Shown here: positions 44,492-54,188 of the stretch, piece after piece
Position numbering within the stretch: position 1 is the stretch's first letter
Layout of the letters: each line of letters opens with the position of its first letter
Source of the DNA: Streptomyces tauricus
Lineage (GTDB): Bacteria > Actinomycetota > Actinomycetes > Streptomycetales > Streptomycetaceae
DNA length: 64,000 nt
Reading direction: 5' to 3'
NCBI RefSeq assembly: GCF_014650955.1
Contig: NZ_BMVY01000005.1
Location: 124,001 to 188,000 of the forward strand
The notes under the pieces: generated by a model
What the model was told of the DNA's origin: nothing
The model's input: only the letters and a program-made list of their open reading frames with translations
The model's database searches: none
Translations under genes and position numbers: made by a program

Positions 44492-45555
44492 CCGGCATCC
44501 GGGCGGGCGTCACCGGAGGGGCGGGCGCCACCGGCCGGACGTGGCGGAGTCGCCGTGGCGCCGGAGTCGGCGGGGGCGTCAGCGGTGGCAGGGTCGGTGG
44601 AGGTGGTGTCAGCGGGGGCGGGGGCGTCGGATTGGGCCTCCGCCGCCCAGCGCAGCGCCAGCGCCGTCGCCTTGCGGGCGGCCTCCGCGACCGCTTCGGG
44701 GCCTCCCCCGGCCCGGCCCGCCGCGTATCCGACGAGGAACGTCGTCAGCGGTGCAGCCGGACGGGCCACACCGTGGGCCGCGTCGCGGGCGAGGTCGAGC
44801 AGGAGGCCGGTGTCGACCTCCAGATCGATGCCCAGTTCGTCCTTGGCTGCGGTAATCCATTCATCCAACACGTGCCCATGCTCCCTGATACGTGCCCGGG
44901 CGGCGGCGATGTCGTCCCAGGTGTCGCAGTCGAAGGACGCGACGGGGTCGGTGATACGGGTCAGTTCGAGCGCGCCGGTGAGCCGTCGCAGCGGCAGACC
45001 GGCCAGTTCGCCGTGCGCGGCGCGCAGAGCCGCCAGCTCGCGCAGCAGCGCCGAGCGGCGGTACGCGGCCACGAGGGGCTGGTCGCGGCCGTCCGGGTCG
45101 GTGAGCAACACGCCCTCGACGCCGCTCTCATGGCTGTCATGACTCCCACGACCCTCGTGAAGGGCGGTCAGCAGCCTGCGTACCGTCTCCCGGTCCAGGA
45201 ACGGCAGGTCGGCGGAGAGCACGACGACGTACTCGGCGGTGGTGTGCCGCAAGCCGGCGTCCAGCGCGGCGAGCGGGCCCCCGCCCGGAGGGTCCTCACG
45301 CGCCCACTCCACGGGGCGCGCGGTGGGCCGGGGCTCCGCGACGACCACGGTGACGGCCGCGCCGGAGCAGGCGGCAAGGACTCGGTCGAGCAGGGCCCGA
45401 CCGCCCACGCGGACGCCCGGTTTGTCCGCGCCGCCGAGTCGGCGGGCGGCGCCCCCGGCGAGTACGACGGCGTCATGGCCGTCCGTACCGAGTGCGCCGG
45501 AGGAACCGAACGCGGCGGGGGAACCGGGTGCGCTGGGTGGCTCGAACGCGGTCAC
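44488..45555 (-). CDS. mobA: MobA-like nucleotidyltransferase fused to a DUF6457 domain
   Basis: 355 residues from GTG 45555. The N-terminal part has the GTP/pterin motif LAGGAARRLGGADKP and LSADLPFLD, typical of MobA, which adds GMP to the molybdenum cofactor. From about 245 a DUF6457 helical domain follows (VLDEWITAAKDELGIDL, then LTTFLVGYAAG), and then a disordered Ala/Pro/Thr tail. Fusion of MobA with DUF6457 is known in actinobacteria; the role of the second domain is not. Confidence 0.9.
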   Translation of the reverse strand: MTAFEPPSAPGSPAAFGSSGALGTDGHDAVVLAGGAARRLGGADKPGVRVGGRALLDRVLAACSGAAVTVVVAEPRPTARPVEWAREDPPGGGPLAALDAGLRHTTAEYVVVLSADLPFLDRETVRRLLTALHEGRGSHDSHESGVEGVLLTDPDGRDQPLVAAYRRSALLRELAALRAAHGELAGLPLRRLTGALELTRITDPVASFDCDTWDDIAAARARIREHGHVLDEWITAAKDELGIDLEVDTGLLLDLARDAAHGVARPAAPLTTFLVGYAAGRAGGGPEAVAEAARKATALALRWAAEAQSDAPAPADTTSTDPATADAPADSGATATPPRPAGGARPSGDARPDAG

Positions 45556-45655
45556 CCCACGAGTATGGGTGCCCGGTGGATCATTTCCACCCCCGCGCAC
45601 AGCATGTGGACGGGGGTGGCGACGGACGGCCACGGGCTCCACGCGGCCGAGGGGG

Positions 45656-47266
45656 TCACAAGGTCCGCAGCAGCACCGCCGGTTGTTCCACGCAGTCCGC
45701 CACATACCGCAGGAAACCGCCCGCCGTTCCGCCGTCGCACACCCGGTGGTCGAAGGTGAGCGAGAGCTGGACGACCTGCCGCACCGCCAGCTCGCCCTCG
45801 TGCACCCAGGGCTTGGGGACGATCCGGCCGACGCCGAGCATGGCCGCCTCGGGGTGGTTGATGATCGGGGTCGAGCCGTCGACGCCGAACACCCCGTAGT
45901 TGTTCAGCGTGAAGGTCCCGCCGGTGAGGTCCGCCGGGGTGAGCGTCCCGGTCCTGGCCGCCTCGGTGAGCCGGGCGAACTCCGCGCTCAGCGACTCCGC
46001 GTCCCGGGTGTGCGCCCCCTTCACCACCGGTACGACGAGTCCGCGCTCGGTCTGCGCGGCGAACCCGAGGTGCACCTCGTCGAGCCGTACGACCTCGCGC
46101 GCTTCCATGTCGACGGTCGAGTTGAGCTCGGGGAACCGGGCCAGCGCGGCGGTGCAGATACGGGCGAGGAGCGCGAGGAGGGAGATCTTCGGCCCGCCCG
46201 CGCCGTTCATCGCCGCCCGCGCGTGCATCAGTTCCGTCGCGTCGGCGTCCACCCAGCAGGTCGCGTCGGGGATCTCGCGCCGACTCCGCGAGAGCTTGTC
46301 GGCGACGGCACCGCGGATGCCCTTGAGGGGGACGCGGGTACCCGCGCGGGGGGCAGCGGTGCCGGACGCGCGCGGGGCGGCCGGTACGGGTGCTGCCGCC
46401 GGGCTCTGCTCCGGCCGCGCGACGGCCGGGGCGGACGCGCCGACCCGCACGGCGTGCTCCACGTCCGCACGCATGATCAGCCCGTCGGGTCCCGACCCGG
46501 CCAGCGCCCGCAGATCGACCCCGTTCTCCCGGGCCAGCCGCCGCACGAGCGGAGAGATGACCGCCACGGGGCCGTCGGCCCGGGGGCCGACATCGATATT
46601 CGCCTCGGAGGCGGGCAAGCCCTCGGCCGAGGCTGCGGGCAAGCCGCCGACCGAGGCTGCGGACGAGACGGCGGGTGGGCCGCCGGGTGAGTCTGCGGGC
46701 GAATCGGCGGGCGTGATGCCGGCCGAGGTGCCGAGGGAGCCGTCGGGCGAAGCGGCGGGCGCGGTCGCACCGGCCCGGTTCGCGACAGGCCGGGCCGCAC
46801 CGGGCCGGTCCGTGCCGGGCCGGTCCGTGCCGGGCGCGGGCGCGGGCGCGGGCGGCCGTACCCTGCGGCGCCGCGCCGGAGGCGCCTGCGTGCCGTAGCC
46901 CACGAGCACGTTCCCGGAGCCCTCGTCCTCGCCGCTGGTGGCTGACGCACCGGCCGCCGGGGCGTCGAAGGCGGACGCGTCGAGGCCCGCCGCCCCGAAT
47001 CCCGGCGTGCCGGAAGCAGGCGCTCCCACCGCGACCGTCAGCAGCGGGGAGCCCACGGGCAGTTCGGTGCCCTCCTCGCCGTAGCGGGCCGTGACCACGC
47101 CGCCGTACGGGCAGGGGACCTCGACCATCGCCTTGGCCGTCTCGACCTCCACGACGGGCTGGTCGACGGCGACGACATCGCCGACCTGGACGAGCCAGCG
47201 GACGATCTCGGCCTCGGTGAGCCCCTCACCGAGGTCGGGCAGCTTGAACTCCAAGACCTGGGCCAT
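45656..47266 (-). CDS. bkdC: E2 subunit of branched-chain 2-oxoacid dehydrogenase (second copy)
   Basis: 536 residues. Lipoyl domain (about 1-80, attachment Lys in VETAKAMVEVP), then a long variable linker of Ser/Pro/Ala repeats (about 95-235, including TDRPGTDRPGAARP), a subunit-binding domain (RLARENGVDLRALAGSGPDG), and the catalytic domain ending in FDHRVCDGG. In the first copy the matching position reads HRVVDG. The start ATG overlaps the bkdB stop. Confidence 0.94.
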   Translation of the reverse strand: MAQVLEFKLPDLGEGLTEAEIVRWLVQVGDVVAVDQPVVEVETAKAMVEVPCPYGGVVTARYGEEGTELPVGSPLLTVAVGAPASGTPGFGAAGLDASAFDAPAAGASATSGEDEGSGNVLVGYGTQAPPARRRRVRPPAPAPAPGTDRPGTDRPGAARPVANRAGATAPAASPDGSLGTSAGITPADSPADSPGGPPAVSSAASVGGLPAASAEGLPASEANIDVGPRADGPVAVISPLVRRLARENGVDLRALAGSGPDGLIMRADVEHAVRVGASAPAVARPEQSPAAAPVPAAPRASGTAAPRAGTRVPLKGIRGAVADKLSRSRREIPDATCWVDADATELMHARAAMNGAGGPKISLLALLARICTAALARFPELNSTVDMEAREVVRLDEVHLGFAAQTERGLVVPVVKGAHTRDAESLSAEFARLTEAARTGTLTPADLTGGTFTLNNYGVFGVDGSTPIINHPEAAMLGVGRIVPKPWVHEGELAVRQVVQLSLTFDHRVCDGGTAGGFLRYVADCVEQPAVLLRTL

Positions 47267-48270
47267 CAGCTCTGTGCCTCCCACTGCAGCCGGGCCACCG
47301 CGTCCAGGATCCGGTCGACGCCGGGCAGATGGTGCCGCTCCAGCATCGGCGGCGGATACGGGATGTCGAACCCGGACACGCGCAGCACCGGCGCCTCCAG
47401 GTGGTGGAAGCACCGCTCGGTGACCCGCGCGGCGATCTCCCCGCCGGGCCCGCCGTAGCCGCCCGACTCGTGCACCACGACGGCCCGGCCGGTGCGGCGC
47501 ACGGACGCGGCGACCGTCTCGTCGTCGAAGGGCACCAGGGAGCGCAGGTCGACGACCTCCAGGTCCCAGCCCTCGGCCCGCGCCGCGTCCGCGGCCTCCA
47601 GGCAGACGGGCACGGACGGCCCGTACGTGATGAGCGTGGCGCTGCGGCCCGGTCGGCGGACCACCGCGCGGCCGATCGGCTCCACGGGCTGCGGCTCGTC
47701 GGGGTTCCAGGAGTCCTTGGACCAGTACAGCCGCTTGGGCTCCAGGAAGACGACCGGGTCGTCGGAGGCGATGGCCTCGCGCAGCAGCCCGTACGCGTCG
47801 GCGACCGTCGCGGGCGTCACGACGTACAGCCCCGGAGTCGCCATGTAGTACGCCTCGGAGGAGTCGCTGTGGTGCTCCACCCCGCCGATGCCGCCGCCGT
47901 AGGGCACGCGCACGGTCAGGGGCAGCGGCATCGCCCCGCGGGTGCGGTTGCGCATCTTCGCCACGTGCGAGATCAGCTGCTCGAAGGCCGGGTACGCGAA
48001 GGCGTCGAACTGCATCTCCACGACCGGCCTGAGCCCGTACATGGCCATGCCGACCGCCGTGCCGAGGATGCCCGCCTCGGCCAGCGGTGTGTCGGTGACG
48101 CGGTCCTCGCCGAACTCCTTCGCGAGGCCGTCGGTGACACGGAAGACACCGCCGAGGGTGCCGACGTCCTCGCCCATCACATGGACGGTGGGGTCGTCGG
48201 TCATGGCGTCGCGCAGGGCCCGTCCGAGGGCCTGCGCCATGGTGGCCGGTTTCACCGCGACGGTGGTCAT
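47266..48270 (-). CDS. bkdB: E1 beta subunit of branched-chain 2-oxoacid dehydrogenase (second copy)
   Basis: 334 residues. GEDVGTLGGVFRVTDGL, TPLAEAGILG and RVPYGGGIGGVEHHSDSSEA are near-identical to the first copy, so the two operons are paralogues. The ATG overlaps the E1 alpha stop (ATGA). Confidence 0.95.
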   Translation of the reverse strand: MTTVAVKPATMAQALGRALRDAMTDDPTVHVMGEDVGTLGGVFRVTDGLAKEFGEDRVTDTPLAEAGILGTAVGMAMYGLRPVVEMQFDAFAYPAFEQLISHVAKMRNRTRGAMPLPLTVRVPYGGGIGGVEHHSDSSEAYYMATPGLYVVTPATVADAYGLLREAIASDDPVVFLEPKRLYWSKDSWNPDEPQPVEPIGRAVVRRPGRSATLITYGPSVPVCLEAADAARAEGWDLEVVDLRSLVPFDDETVAASVRRTGRAVVVHESGGYGGPGGEIAARVTERCFHHLEAPVLRVSGFDIPYPPPMLERHHLPGVDRILDAVARLQWEAQS

Positions 48271-49436
48271 CGCGTGTTTCCTTCCGGGTCGTGCTCGTCG
48301 TCGTCCTCGTGGTGGCGCGCCTCGGCGTCCAGCTCGGCGCGCAGCTGCGCCTCCTGCTCCAGGAGATGCGTGGTGGGCCGGGCGTAGACATGCGCGAACA
48401 GGTCCATGGGGTCGAGGACCGGGTCCTGGTTCATGCGCTCGCGCAGGTCCGCGGCCATCACCTCGGCGTCCTCGCGCACGGCCCGTACACCGTCCTCGTC
48501 GAGCAGTCCGCGCTCGGTGAGCTCGTGCTCCATGAGGGCGATCGGGTCGTGCGCCCGCCAGGCCTCGACCTCCGCGTCCTCGCGGTAGCGCTTGTCGTCG
48601 TCCGCGTTCGTGTGCGCCTCCATGCGGTACGTCACCGCCTCCACGAGCGTCGGGCCGAGACCCGCGCGCGCGTGGGCGATCGCCTCGCCGAGGACCTCGT
48701 GCACGGCGGCGGCGTCGTTCCCGTCGACCAGCCGGCCCGGCATTCCGTACCCGACGGCCTTGTGGGCCAGTGAGGGGGCGGCGGTCTGCTTGGCGAGCGG
48801 GACGGAGATGGCGAAGCCGTTGTTCTGCACCAGGAAGACCACCGGGGCCTGCCAGACGGCCGCGAAGTTCAGTGCCTCGTGGAAGTCGCCCTCGCTGGTG
48901 CCGCCGTCGCCGACCAGCGCGAGCGCGACCACGTCGTCGCCCTTGAGGCGGGCCGCGTGCGCGAGGCCCACGGCGTGCGGGAGCTGGGTGGCCAGGGGGG
49001 TGCACAGGGGGGCGATGCGGTGCTCGTGCGGGTCGTAGCCGGTGTGCCGGTCGCCGCGCAGGAGTGTCAGCGCCTGGACGGGGTCGAGGCCCCTGGCGAC
49101 CGCCGCGAGGGTGTCGCGGTAGCTGGGGAAGAGCCAGTCGCGCTCCTCGAGGACGAGCGCGGCGGCGACCTCGCAGGCCTCCTGGCCGGTGGAGGAGGGG
49201 TAGACCGCGAGACGGCCCTGCTTGGTGAGGGCGGTGGCCTGGGCGTTGTACCGGCGGCCACGGACCAGCTCCGCGTACAGCCTGCGCAGCAGGTCCGGGT
49301 CGACCCGATCGGCCGCCCGGGTGCCGAGGACGCGGTGGGGCAGCGCGTCGGGCAGCAGCGGCGCGGGGTCGGTACGTGGCTGCCAGGCGGGCGGGGGCGT
49401 CGGCCGGTATGCGCCTCGTTGCTCCATGACCGTCAT
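48267..49436 (-). CDS. bkdA: E1 alpha subunit of branched-chain 2-oxoacid dehydrogenase (second copy)
   Basis: 389 residues, with GAGGAGG 7 bases ahead of the ATG. The thiamine diphosphate motif is GDGGTSEGDFHEA...QNNGFAIS. It lacks the basic N-terminal extension of the first copy. It leads the operon that lies divergent from the Lrp-type regulator, which identifies this as the regulated bkd cluster. Confidence 0.95.
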   Translation of the reverse strand: MTVMEQRGAYRPTPPPAWQPRTDPAPLLPDALPHRVLGTRAADRVDPDLLRRLYAELVRGRRYNAQATALTKQGRLAVYPSSTGQEACEVAAALVLEERDWLFPSYRDTLAAVARGLDPVQALTLLRGDRHTGYDPHEHRIAPLCTPLATQLPHAVGLAHAARLKGDDVVALALVGDGGTSEGDFHEALNFAAVWQAPVVFLVQNNGFAISVPLAKQTAAPSLAHKAVGYGMPGRLVDGNDAAAVHEVLGEAIAHARAGLGPTLVEAVTYRMEAHTNADDDKRYREDAEVEAWRAHDPIALMEHELTERGLLDEDGVRAVREDAEVMAADLRERMNQDPVLDPMDLFAHVYARPTTHLLEQEAQLRAELDAEARHHEDDDEHDPEGNTR

Positions 49437-49495
49437 GTCGGCACCTCCTCGTGGGAGTCGCTTCGAGGGCCCGCCGAGAGTGACGCGCCTCACCT

Positions 49496-49509
49496 ACCGA
49501 TTGTTCGGT
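49496..49509. promoter_or_regulatory. TetR-type palindrome ACCGATTGTTCGGT in the bkd promoter region
   Basis: One mismatch from ACCGATCGTTCGGT, found at 52303 upstream of paaH/paaN and as its complement at 57502. It lies 60 bases from the bkdA start. Confidence 0.7.
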
Positions 49510-49543
49510 CGTCGGCACATTTTGGCTACAGGCACCTTCAGGC

Positions 49544-49552
49544 TGTGGACAA
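49544..49552. other. DnaA box upstream of bkdR
   Basis: TGTGGACAA, the complement of TTGTCCACA, is the preferred Streptomyces DnaA box. It lies within the divergent bkd promoter region. Confidence 0.7.
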
Positions 49553-49610
49553 ACGGTTCTGCACAGCCTGAGATGGACGCAGTACGTCCATGGTAGGGAG
49601 GCGGGGGGAC

Positions 49611-50111
49611 ATGGCACCTGAACAAATGGCCGAGGGGCCGGACCCCGGCTCGACCCCGCCGCCGCCACGCCCGCTCGACTCGATCGACCAGGACATCCTC
49701 CAGATGCTCCAGTCGGACGGCCGCGCCTCGATACGGTCCGTCGCCGAGCGCGTCCACGTCTCCCGCGCCAACGCCTACGCGCGTATCAACCGCCTCGTCG
49801 AGGACGGCGTGATCCGCGGCTTCGGCGCCCGGGTCGACCACGAGCGCGCGGGACACGGCACCTCGGCCTACATCACGCTGAAGATCGTGCAGAACACCTG
49901 GCGCACGGTCCGCGAGCAGCTCAGGAGGCTCCCCGGGGCGTCCCACATCGCGCTGGTGGGCGGCGACTTCGACGTTCTGCTGCTGGTGCACACGCCGGAC
50001 AACAGGGCCTTGCGCGAACTGGTCCTCACCCGGCTCCAGGCCATCCCCGAGGTGCTCAGCACCCGGACACTGCTGGTGTTCGAGGAGGAGGACCTGGAAC
50101 CGCAGGGGTGA
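49611..50111 (+). CDS. bkdR: Lrp/AsnC-type regulator of the bkd genes
   Basis: 166 residues from ATG 49611, with GGGAGG about 10 bases ahead (ATG 49590 is the longer choice). Winged helix (about 20-75; IDQDILQMLQSDGRASIRSVAERVHVSRANAYARI) and the C-terminal RAM domain, which binds branched amino acids. Its position, divergent from bkdA, matches the known BkdR arrangement, where such regulators respond to Val, Leu or Ile. Confidence 0.88.
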   Translation: MAPEQMAEGPDPGSTPPPPRPLDSIDQDILQMLQSDGRASIRSVAERVHVSRANAYARINRLVEDGVIRGFGARVDHERAGHGTSAYITLKIVQNTWRTVREQLRRLPGASHIALVGGDFDVLLLVHTPDNRALRELVLTRLQAIPEVLSTRTLLVFEEEDLEPQG

Positions 50112-50144
50112 GCGGGGGCGGCAGGGAGGCGAGCGGGAACGGCC

Positions 50145-50735
50145 TCAGCCCGCCTGTCTGAGCCCTCCGAAGACCATCAGCACCACCGCGTCGGCGACCT
50201 CGCGCTCGCCCATGCCCCGCCCGTCCGGGCGGTACCACTCGACTATCGAGTTGATCATCCCGAAGACCAGCCGGGTCGCGAGCCGGACCTCCAGGTCGGC
50301 GCGTACGTCCCCGTCGGCCGCCGCCGCCTTCAGGAGCGCGGCCACCTCGTGGTCGAACTCCCGGCGCCGCTCCAGCGCCCAGCGCTCGGTGTCGGTGTTG
50401 CCGCGCACCCGCAGCAGCAGCGTCACGTAGGGCAGTTCGGCGGTGAGGACCTCGACCATGCGCCGGGTGACGTACTCCAGGCGCTCCACGGCACGCCCCT
50501 CGCGCGCGTGCTCCTCGTCGAGGATCCCGAAGAGGCCGTCGAGCGCCCGGCTGACGGCCCGGCGCAGCAACTCCTCCTTGCCCGTGACGTGGTGGTAGAT
50601 CGACGACTTGGAGATACCGGCCGCCTTGGAGAGGTGCTCCATGGAGGTGCCGTCGTAGCCGCGCTCGTTGAAGACCCGGACGGCCACGGAGAGCAGGGTG
50701 TCCGGCGTGTAGGTGTCGCGCTTGGCGGTGGTCAT
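50145..50735 (-). CDS. paaR: TetR regulator of phenylacetate-type genes
   Basis: 196 residues. N-terminal helix-turn-helix (GYDGTSMEHLSKAAGISKSSIYHHVTGK at about 26-53, quoted in part) and a C-terminal ligand domain typical of the acyl-CoA-binding FadR/PaaR kind. Its ATG overlaps the paaH stop (ATGA), so it is made with that gene. It is the best candidate for the 14-bp palindromes at 49496, 52303 and 57502. Confidence 0.8.
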   Translation of the reverse strand: MTTAKRDTYTPDTLLSVAVRVFNERGYDGTSMEHLSKAAGISKSSIYHHVTGKEELLRRAVSRALDGLFGILDEEHAREGRAVERLEYVTRRMVEVLTAELPYVTLLLRVRGNTDTERWALERRREFDHEVAALLKAAAADGDVRADLEVRLATRLVFGMINSIVEWYRPDGRGMGEREVADAVVLMVFGGLRQAG

Positions 50736-52246
50736 GGGGTGCCCTCCCGCTTTTCGGAGGCGTACGCGTGGCGGTAGAGCGCGAGGGACGGCGCGTAACG
50801 CCCCGACGGGTCGCGCATGTGCAGGTCGTCCAGGACGTCGTAGGCCCAGCTCCGGCCGAGCCTGCGGCTCCACTCGAAGGGGCCGAGGGGGTAGCTGACG
50901 CCCTGCCGCATCGCCGTGTCGATGTCCTCCTCGGTGGCGACCCCCTTGGCGACGGCGTCGTGCGCGAGGTCGACGATGCGGGCCACCGTACGGGCGACGA
51001 TCAGGCCGGGCACGTCCCCGATGACGCTGACGTCCTTGCCGAGCGCCTGGAAGAGCCCGGTGGCCTCGGCGAGGGTCTGCGTCTGGGTGTCCTGCGAGTG
51101 GGACAGGGCGATCCGGGTCGCCCTGCGGTAGTCGAGCGCCAGGTCGAAGTAGACGACGTCACGGAACTCGACGGCGGTCTGGCCGTCCGCGAGCGCCAGC
51201 TGTCCACCGCTCGGCAGCACCAGGCGCGTCCCGTGGTCCTCCTCGTCCTCGCGGACCTGGATGCCCGCCTCGCGGATCAGCGCGAGCAGTTCGGAGGCGG
51301 GGCCCAGATCGCCCTCGGCGACGACGTACGCGGGCGGCTGGACCTTCTCCGCGGTGTGCGGCTCGGGCCGCTCGCCCTGGTCCCCGTAGTCGTACCAGCC
51401 GTGCCCCGTCTTGCGGCCGTGGCGGCCCGACTCGACGAGCCGCCGCTGGGCCAGCGAGGGGGTGAAGCGCACGTCCTGGAAGAAGGCCTCCCACACGGAG
51501 CGCGTGACGGACTCGTTGACGTCCTGGCCGATGAGGTCGGTCAGTTCGAAGGCGCCCATCCGGAAGCCGCCCGACTCGCGCAGGACCGCGTCGATCGTCG
51601 CGGGGTCGGCGGCCTGGGCCTCGTAGACCGCGAAGGCCTCGGCGTAGAAGGGCCGCGCGATGCGGTTGACGATGAAACCCGGGGTGTCGGCGCAGGCGAC
51701 CGGGGTCTTCCCCCAGGCGCGGGCCAGCTCGTACGCGCGCGTGGCCGACGTGACGTCGGTCGCGAACCCGGAGACGACCTCCACCAGGGGCAGCAGCGGC
51801 GCGGGGTTGAAGAAGTGCAGCCCGACGAAACGGCCCGGGTTGCGCAGCGCGCCGCCGATCGCGGTCACCGACAGGGAGGACGTGTTGGTGGCGAGCAGGC
51901 AGTCGTCCGCGACGATGTCCTCCAGCTCGCGGAACAGCTGCTGTTTGACGTCCAGCCGCTCCAGGACGGCTTCCAGGACGAGGCCCGAGTCGGCGAGTTC
52001 GGCGAGGCTCTCGGCGGGGCGCAGCCGGGCACGTGCGGCATCGCGCTCGGCGCCGGTCAGCCGGTCCTTCTCGACGAGCCGGTCGAGCCGGGCGCCGATC
52101 TCTTCGGCCGCCGCCCGGGCGCGGCCGGGCGCGGTGTCGTGCAGCCGCACGGGGTGGCCCGCGACGAGCGCGACCTGGGCGATGCCCTGGCCCATGGTGC
52201 CGGTGCCGACGACGGCCACGGGGCCGGCGAGGTCGAGTGCTGTCAT
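50732..52246 (-). CDS. paaH: 3-hydroxyacyl-CoA dehydrogenase
   Basis: 504 residues. N-terminal NAD-binding Rossmann domain (VVGTGTMGQGIAQ at about 11-23), catalytic His in FVGLHFFNPAPL, and two C-terminal 3HCDH domains, the second a duplicated one (about 400-490; GVSYPLGPFEW). This two-copy form is that of PaaH, which oxidises 3-hydroxyadipyl-CoA in phenylacetate breakdown. It is divergent from paaN. Confidence 0.9.
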   Translation of the reverse strand: MTALDLAGPVAVVGTGTMGQGIAQVALVAGHPVRLHDTAPGRARAAAEEIGARLDRLVEKDRLTGAERDAARARLRPAESLAELADSGLVLEAVLERLDVKQQLFRELEDIVADDCLLATNTSSLSVTAIGGALRNPGRFVGLHFFNPAPLLPLVEVVSGFATDVTSATRAYELARAWGKTPVACADTPGFIVNRIARPFYAEAFAVYEAQAADPATIDAVLRESGGFRMGAFELTDLIGQDVNESVTRSVWEAFFQDVRFTPSLAQRRLVESGRHGRKTGHGWYDYGDQGERPEPHTAEKVQPPAYVVAEGDLGPASELLALIREAGIQVREDEEDHGTRLVLPSGGQLALADGQTAVEFRDVVYFDLALDYRRATRIALSHSQDTQTQTLAEATGLFQALGKDVSVIGDVPGLIVARTVARIVDLAHDAVAKGVATEEDIDTAMRQGVSYPLGPFEWSRRLGRSWAYDVLDDLHMRDPSGRYAPSLALYRHAYASEKREGTP

Positions 52247-52302
52247 GCTCGCGATCCTCCCGCACGGGGTTTTCCACAGGTTCAGCGGACCCCCTTGTCC
52301 CG

Positions 52303-52316
52303 ACCGATCGTTCGGT
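52303..52316. promoter_or_regulatory. Palindromic operator ACCGATCGTTCGGT between paaH and paaN
   Basis: Perfect ACCGA-4-TCGGT palindrome in the 168-base divergent promoter region. Its complement recurs at 57502, and one near copy at 49496. Likely bound by the TetR regulator at 50145. Confidence 0.85.
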
Positions 52317-52414
52317 TACTCTAACTCTGTCCGGCTGCTTCTGCCCAGGTCATGAGCTGGACTGCCAGGTCCTGAGCTCGACGAAGAGTTCATGAAACGA
52401 GGAGATGGTTCCGC

Positions 52415-54109
52415 ATGGCCGCCGCCGCACTGACCGCGCACGAGCTCATCGCCGAGCACCGGCCGACCCTCGACCAGGCGCTGGAAGCGATGCGCACGCG
52501 CGCGTACTGGTCGCCGCACCCCGAACACCCCAAGGCGTACGGGGAGAACGGCAGCCTGGGGATGGCCGAGGGCAAGGCCGCCTTCGACGCCCTGCTGAAC
52601 GGCCGGCTCGACCTGGACCAGCCCGGCACCGACGACTGGGTGGGCGGCGAGGTCTCGCCGTACGGGATCGAGCTGGGCGTCACGTACCCGCACGCGGACA
52701 TCGACACGCTGCTGCCCGCCATGCGCGCGGGACAGCGCGCGTGGCGCGACGCGGGCGCGGAGACCCGCGCGGTGGTGTGTCTGGAGATCCTCAAGCGGAT
52801 CAGCGACCGCACGCACGAGTTCGCGCTCGCGGTCATGCACACCAGCGGCCAGGCCTTCATGATGGCGTTCCAGGCGGGCGGCCCGCACGCCCAGGACCGC
52901 GGCATGGAAGCGGTGGCGTACGCGTACGTGGAGCAGGTCCGCACCCCCGACACCGCGGAGTGGACGAAGCCCCAGGGCAAGCGCGACCCGCTCGCGCTGA
53001 CCAAGCAGTTCACCCCGGTGCCGCGCGGTGTGGCGCTGCTGATCGGCTGCAACACCTTCCCCACGTGGAACGGCTACCCGGGCCTGTTCGCCTCCCTGGC
53101 CACGGGCAACGCGGTGCTGGTGAAGCCCCACCCGCGCGCGGTGCTGCCGCTGGCGCTCACCGTCCAGGTGGCCCGCGAGGTGCTCGCCGAGGCGGGCTTC
53201 GACCCGAACCTGGTGGCGCTGGCCGCCGAGCGGCCGGGCGAGGGCATCGCCAAGACCCTGGCGACCCGCCCTGAGATCCGGATCATCGACTACACCGGTT
53301 CGACGGAGTTCGGCGACTGGCTGGAGGCCAACGCCCGCCAGGCGCAGGTCTACACGGAGAAGGCCGGCGTCAACACGGTGATCGTGGAGTCGACCGACGA
53401 CTACAAGGGAATGCTCTCCAACCTCGCCTTCTCCCTGTCCCTCTACAGCGGCCAGATGTGCACGACCCCGCAGAACTTCCTCGTCCCCCGCGCCGGCATC
53501 CGTACGGAGGAGGGCCCCAAGTCGTACGACGAGGTGGTCGCCGACCTCGCGAGGGCGGTCGACGGGCTCCTCGGGGACGACGCCCGGGCGAACGCCCTGC
53601 TGGGCGCGATCGTGAACCCGGACGTGAAGGCCCGCGTCGAGGCCGCGGCGGGCCTGGGCGAAGTCGCCCTCGCCTCACGGGAGATCACGAACCCCGACTT
53701 CCCCGGCGCGGTGGTCCGCTCCCCGGTGATCGTGAAGCTCGACGGCGGCAAGCCGGACGACCAGGCCGCGTACATGAGCGAGTGCTTCGGCCCGATCTCG
53801 TTCGCCGTCGCGGTCGACTCGGCGGCCGAGGCGGTGGCGCTGCTGCGCCGCACGGTCCGTGAGAAGGGCGCGATGACCGTCGGCGCGTACACGACCTCGG
53901 AGGAGGTCGAGGAGGCCGTCAGGGAGGCCTGCCTGGACGAGGCGGCCCAACTCTCCCTGAACCTCACCGGCGGGGTGTACGTCAACCAGACGGCCGCGTT
54001 CTCCGACTTCCACGGCTCGGGCGGCAACCCGGCGGCCAACTCCGCCCTGTGCGACGGAGCGTTCGTGGCGAACCGCTTCCGGGTGGTGGAGGTCCGCAAG
54101 GAGGCGTAG
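52415..54109 (+). CDS. paaN: Phenylacetic acid degradation protein PaaN (aldehyde dehydrogenase family)
   Basis: 564 residues. Aldehyde dehydrogenase fold without a hydratase domain: KPHPRAVLPLALTVQ (NAD region), GSTEFGDWLEANA, and the catalytic Cys in SGQMCTTPQNF (near residue 347). The type is called PaaN in actinobacteria and is thought to oxidise the ring-cleavage semialdehyde of phenylacetate breakdown. The other paa genes (paaABCDE) are not in the window. Confidence 0.9.
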   Translation: MAAAALTAHELIAEHRPTLDQALEAMRTRAYWSPHPEHPKAYGENGSLGMAEGKAAFDALLNGRLDLDQPGTDDWVGGEVSPYGIELGVTYPHADIDTLLPAMRAGQRAWRDAGAETRAVVCLEILKRISDRTHEFALAVMHTSGQAFMMAFQAGGPHAQDRGMEAVAYAYVEQVRTPDTAEWTKPQGKRDPLALTKQFTPVPRGVALLIGCNTFPTWNGYPGLFASLATGNAVLVKPHPRAVLPLALTVQVAREVLAEAGFDPNLVALAAERPGEGIAKTLATRPEIRIIDYTGSTEFGDWLEANARQAQVYTEKAGVNTVIVESTDDYKGMLSNLAFSLSLYSGQMCTTPQNFLVPRAGIRTEEGPKSYDEVVADLARAVDGLLGDDARANALLGAIVNPDVKARVEAAAGLGEVALASREITNPDFPGAVVRSPVIVKLDGGKPDDQAAYMSECFGPISFAVAVDSAAEAVALLRRTVREKGAMTVGAYTTSEEVEEAVREACLDEAAQLSLNLTGGVYVNQTAAFSDFHGSGGNPAANSALCDGAFVANRFRVVEVRKEA

Positions 54110-54188
54110 GCCCCGCTGCGCCCCCCTCAGGGGCGCGGGGAACTGCCCACCCGGCCCCGACCGACCCGCAGCCGAGCGCCCACGAGGT

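Noticed and set aside
45656..48391. A 911-codon frame fused ahead of bkdC
   Set aside because: The extra part is a second frame of bkdB. The lipoyl domain begins exactly at ATG 47266, where E2 proteins normally start.
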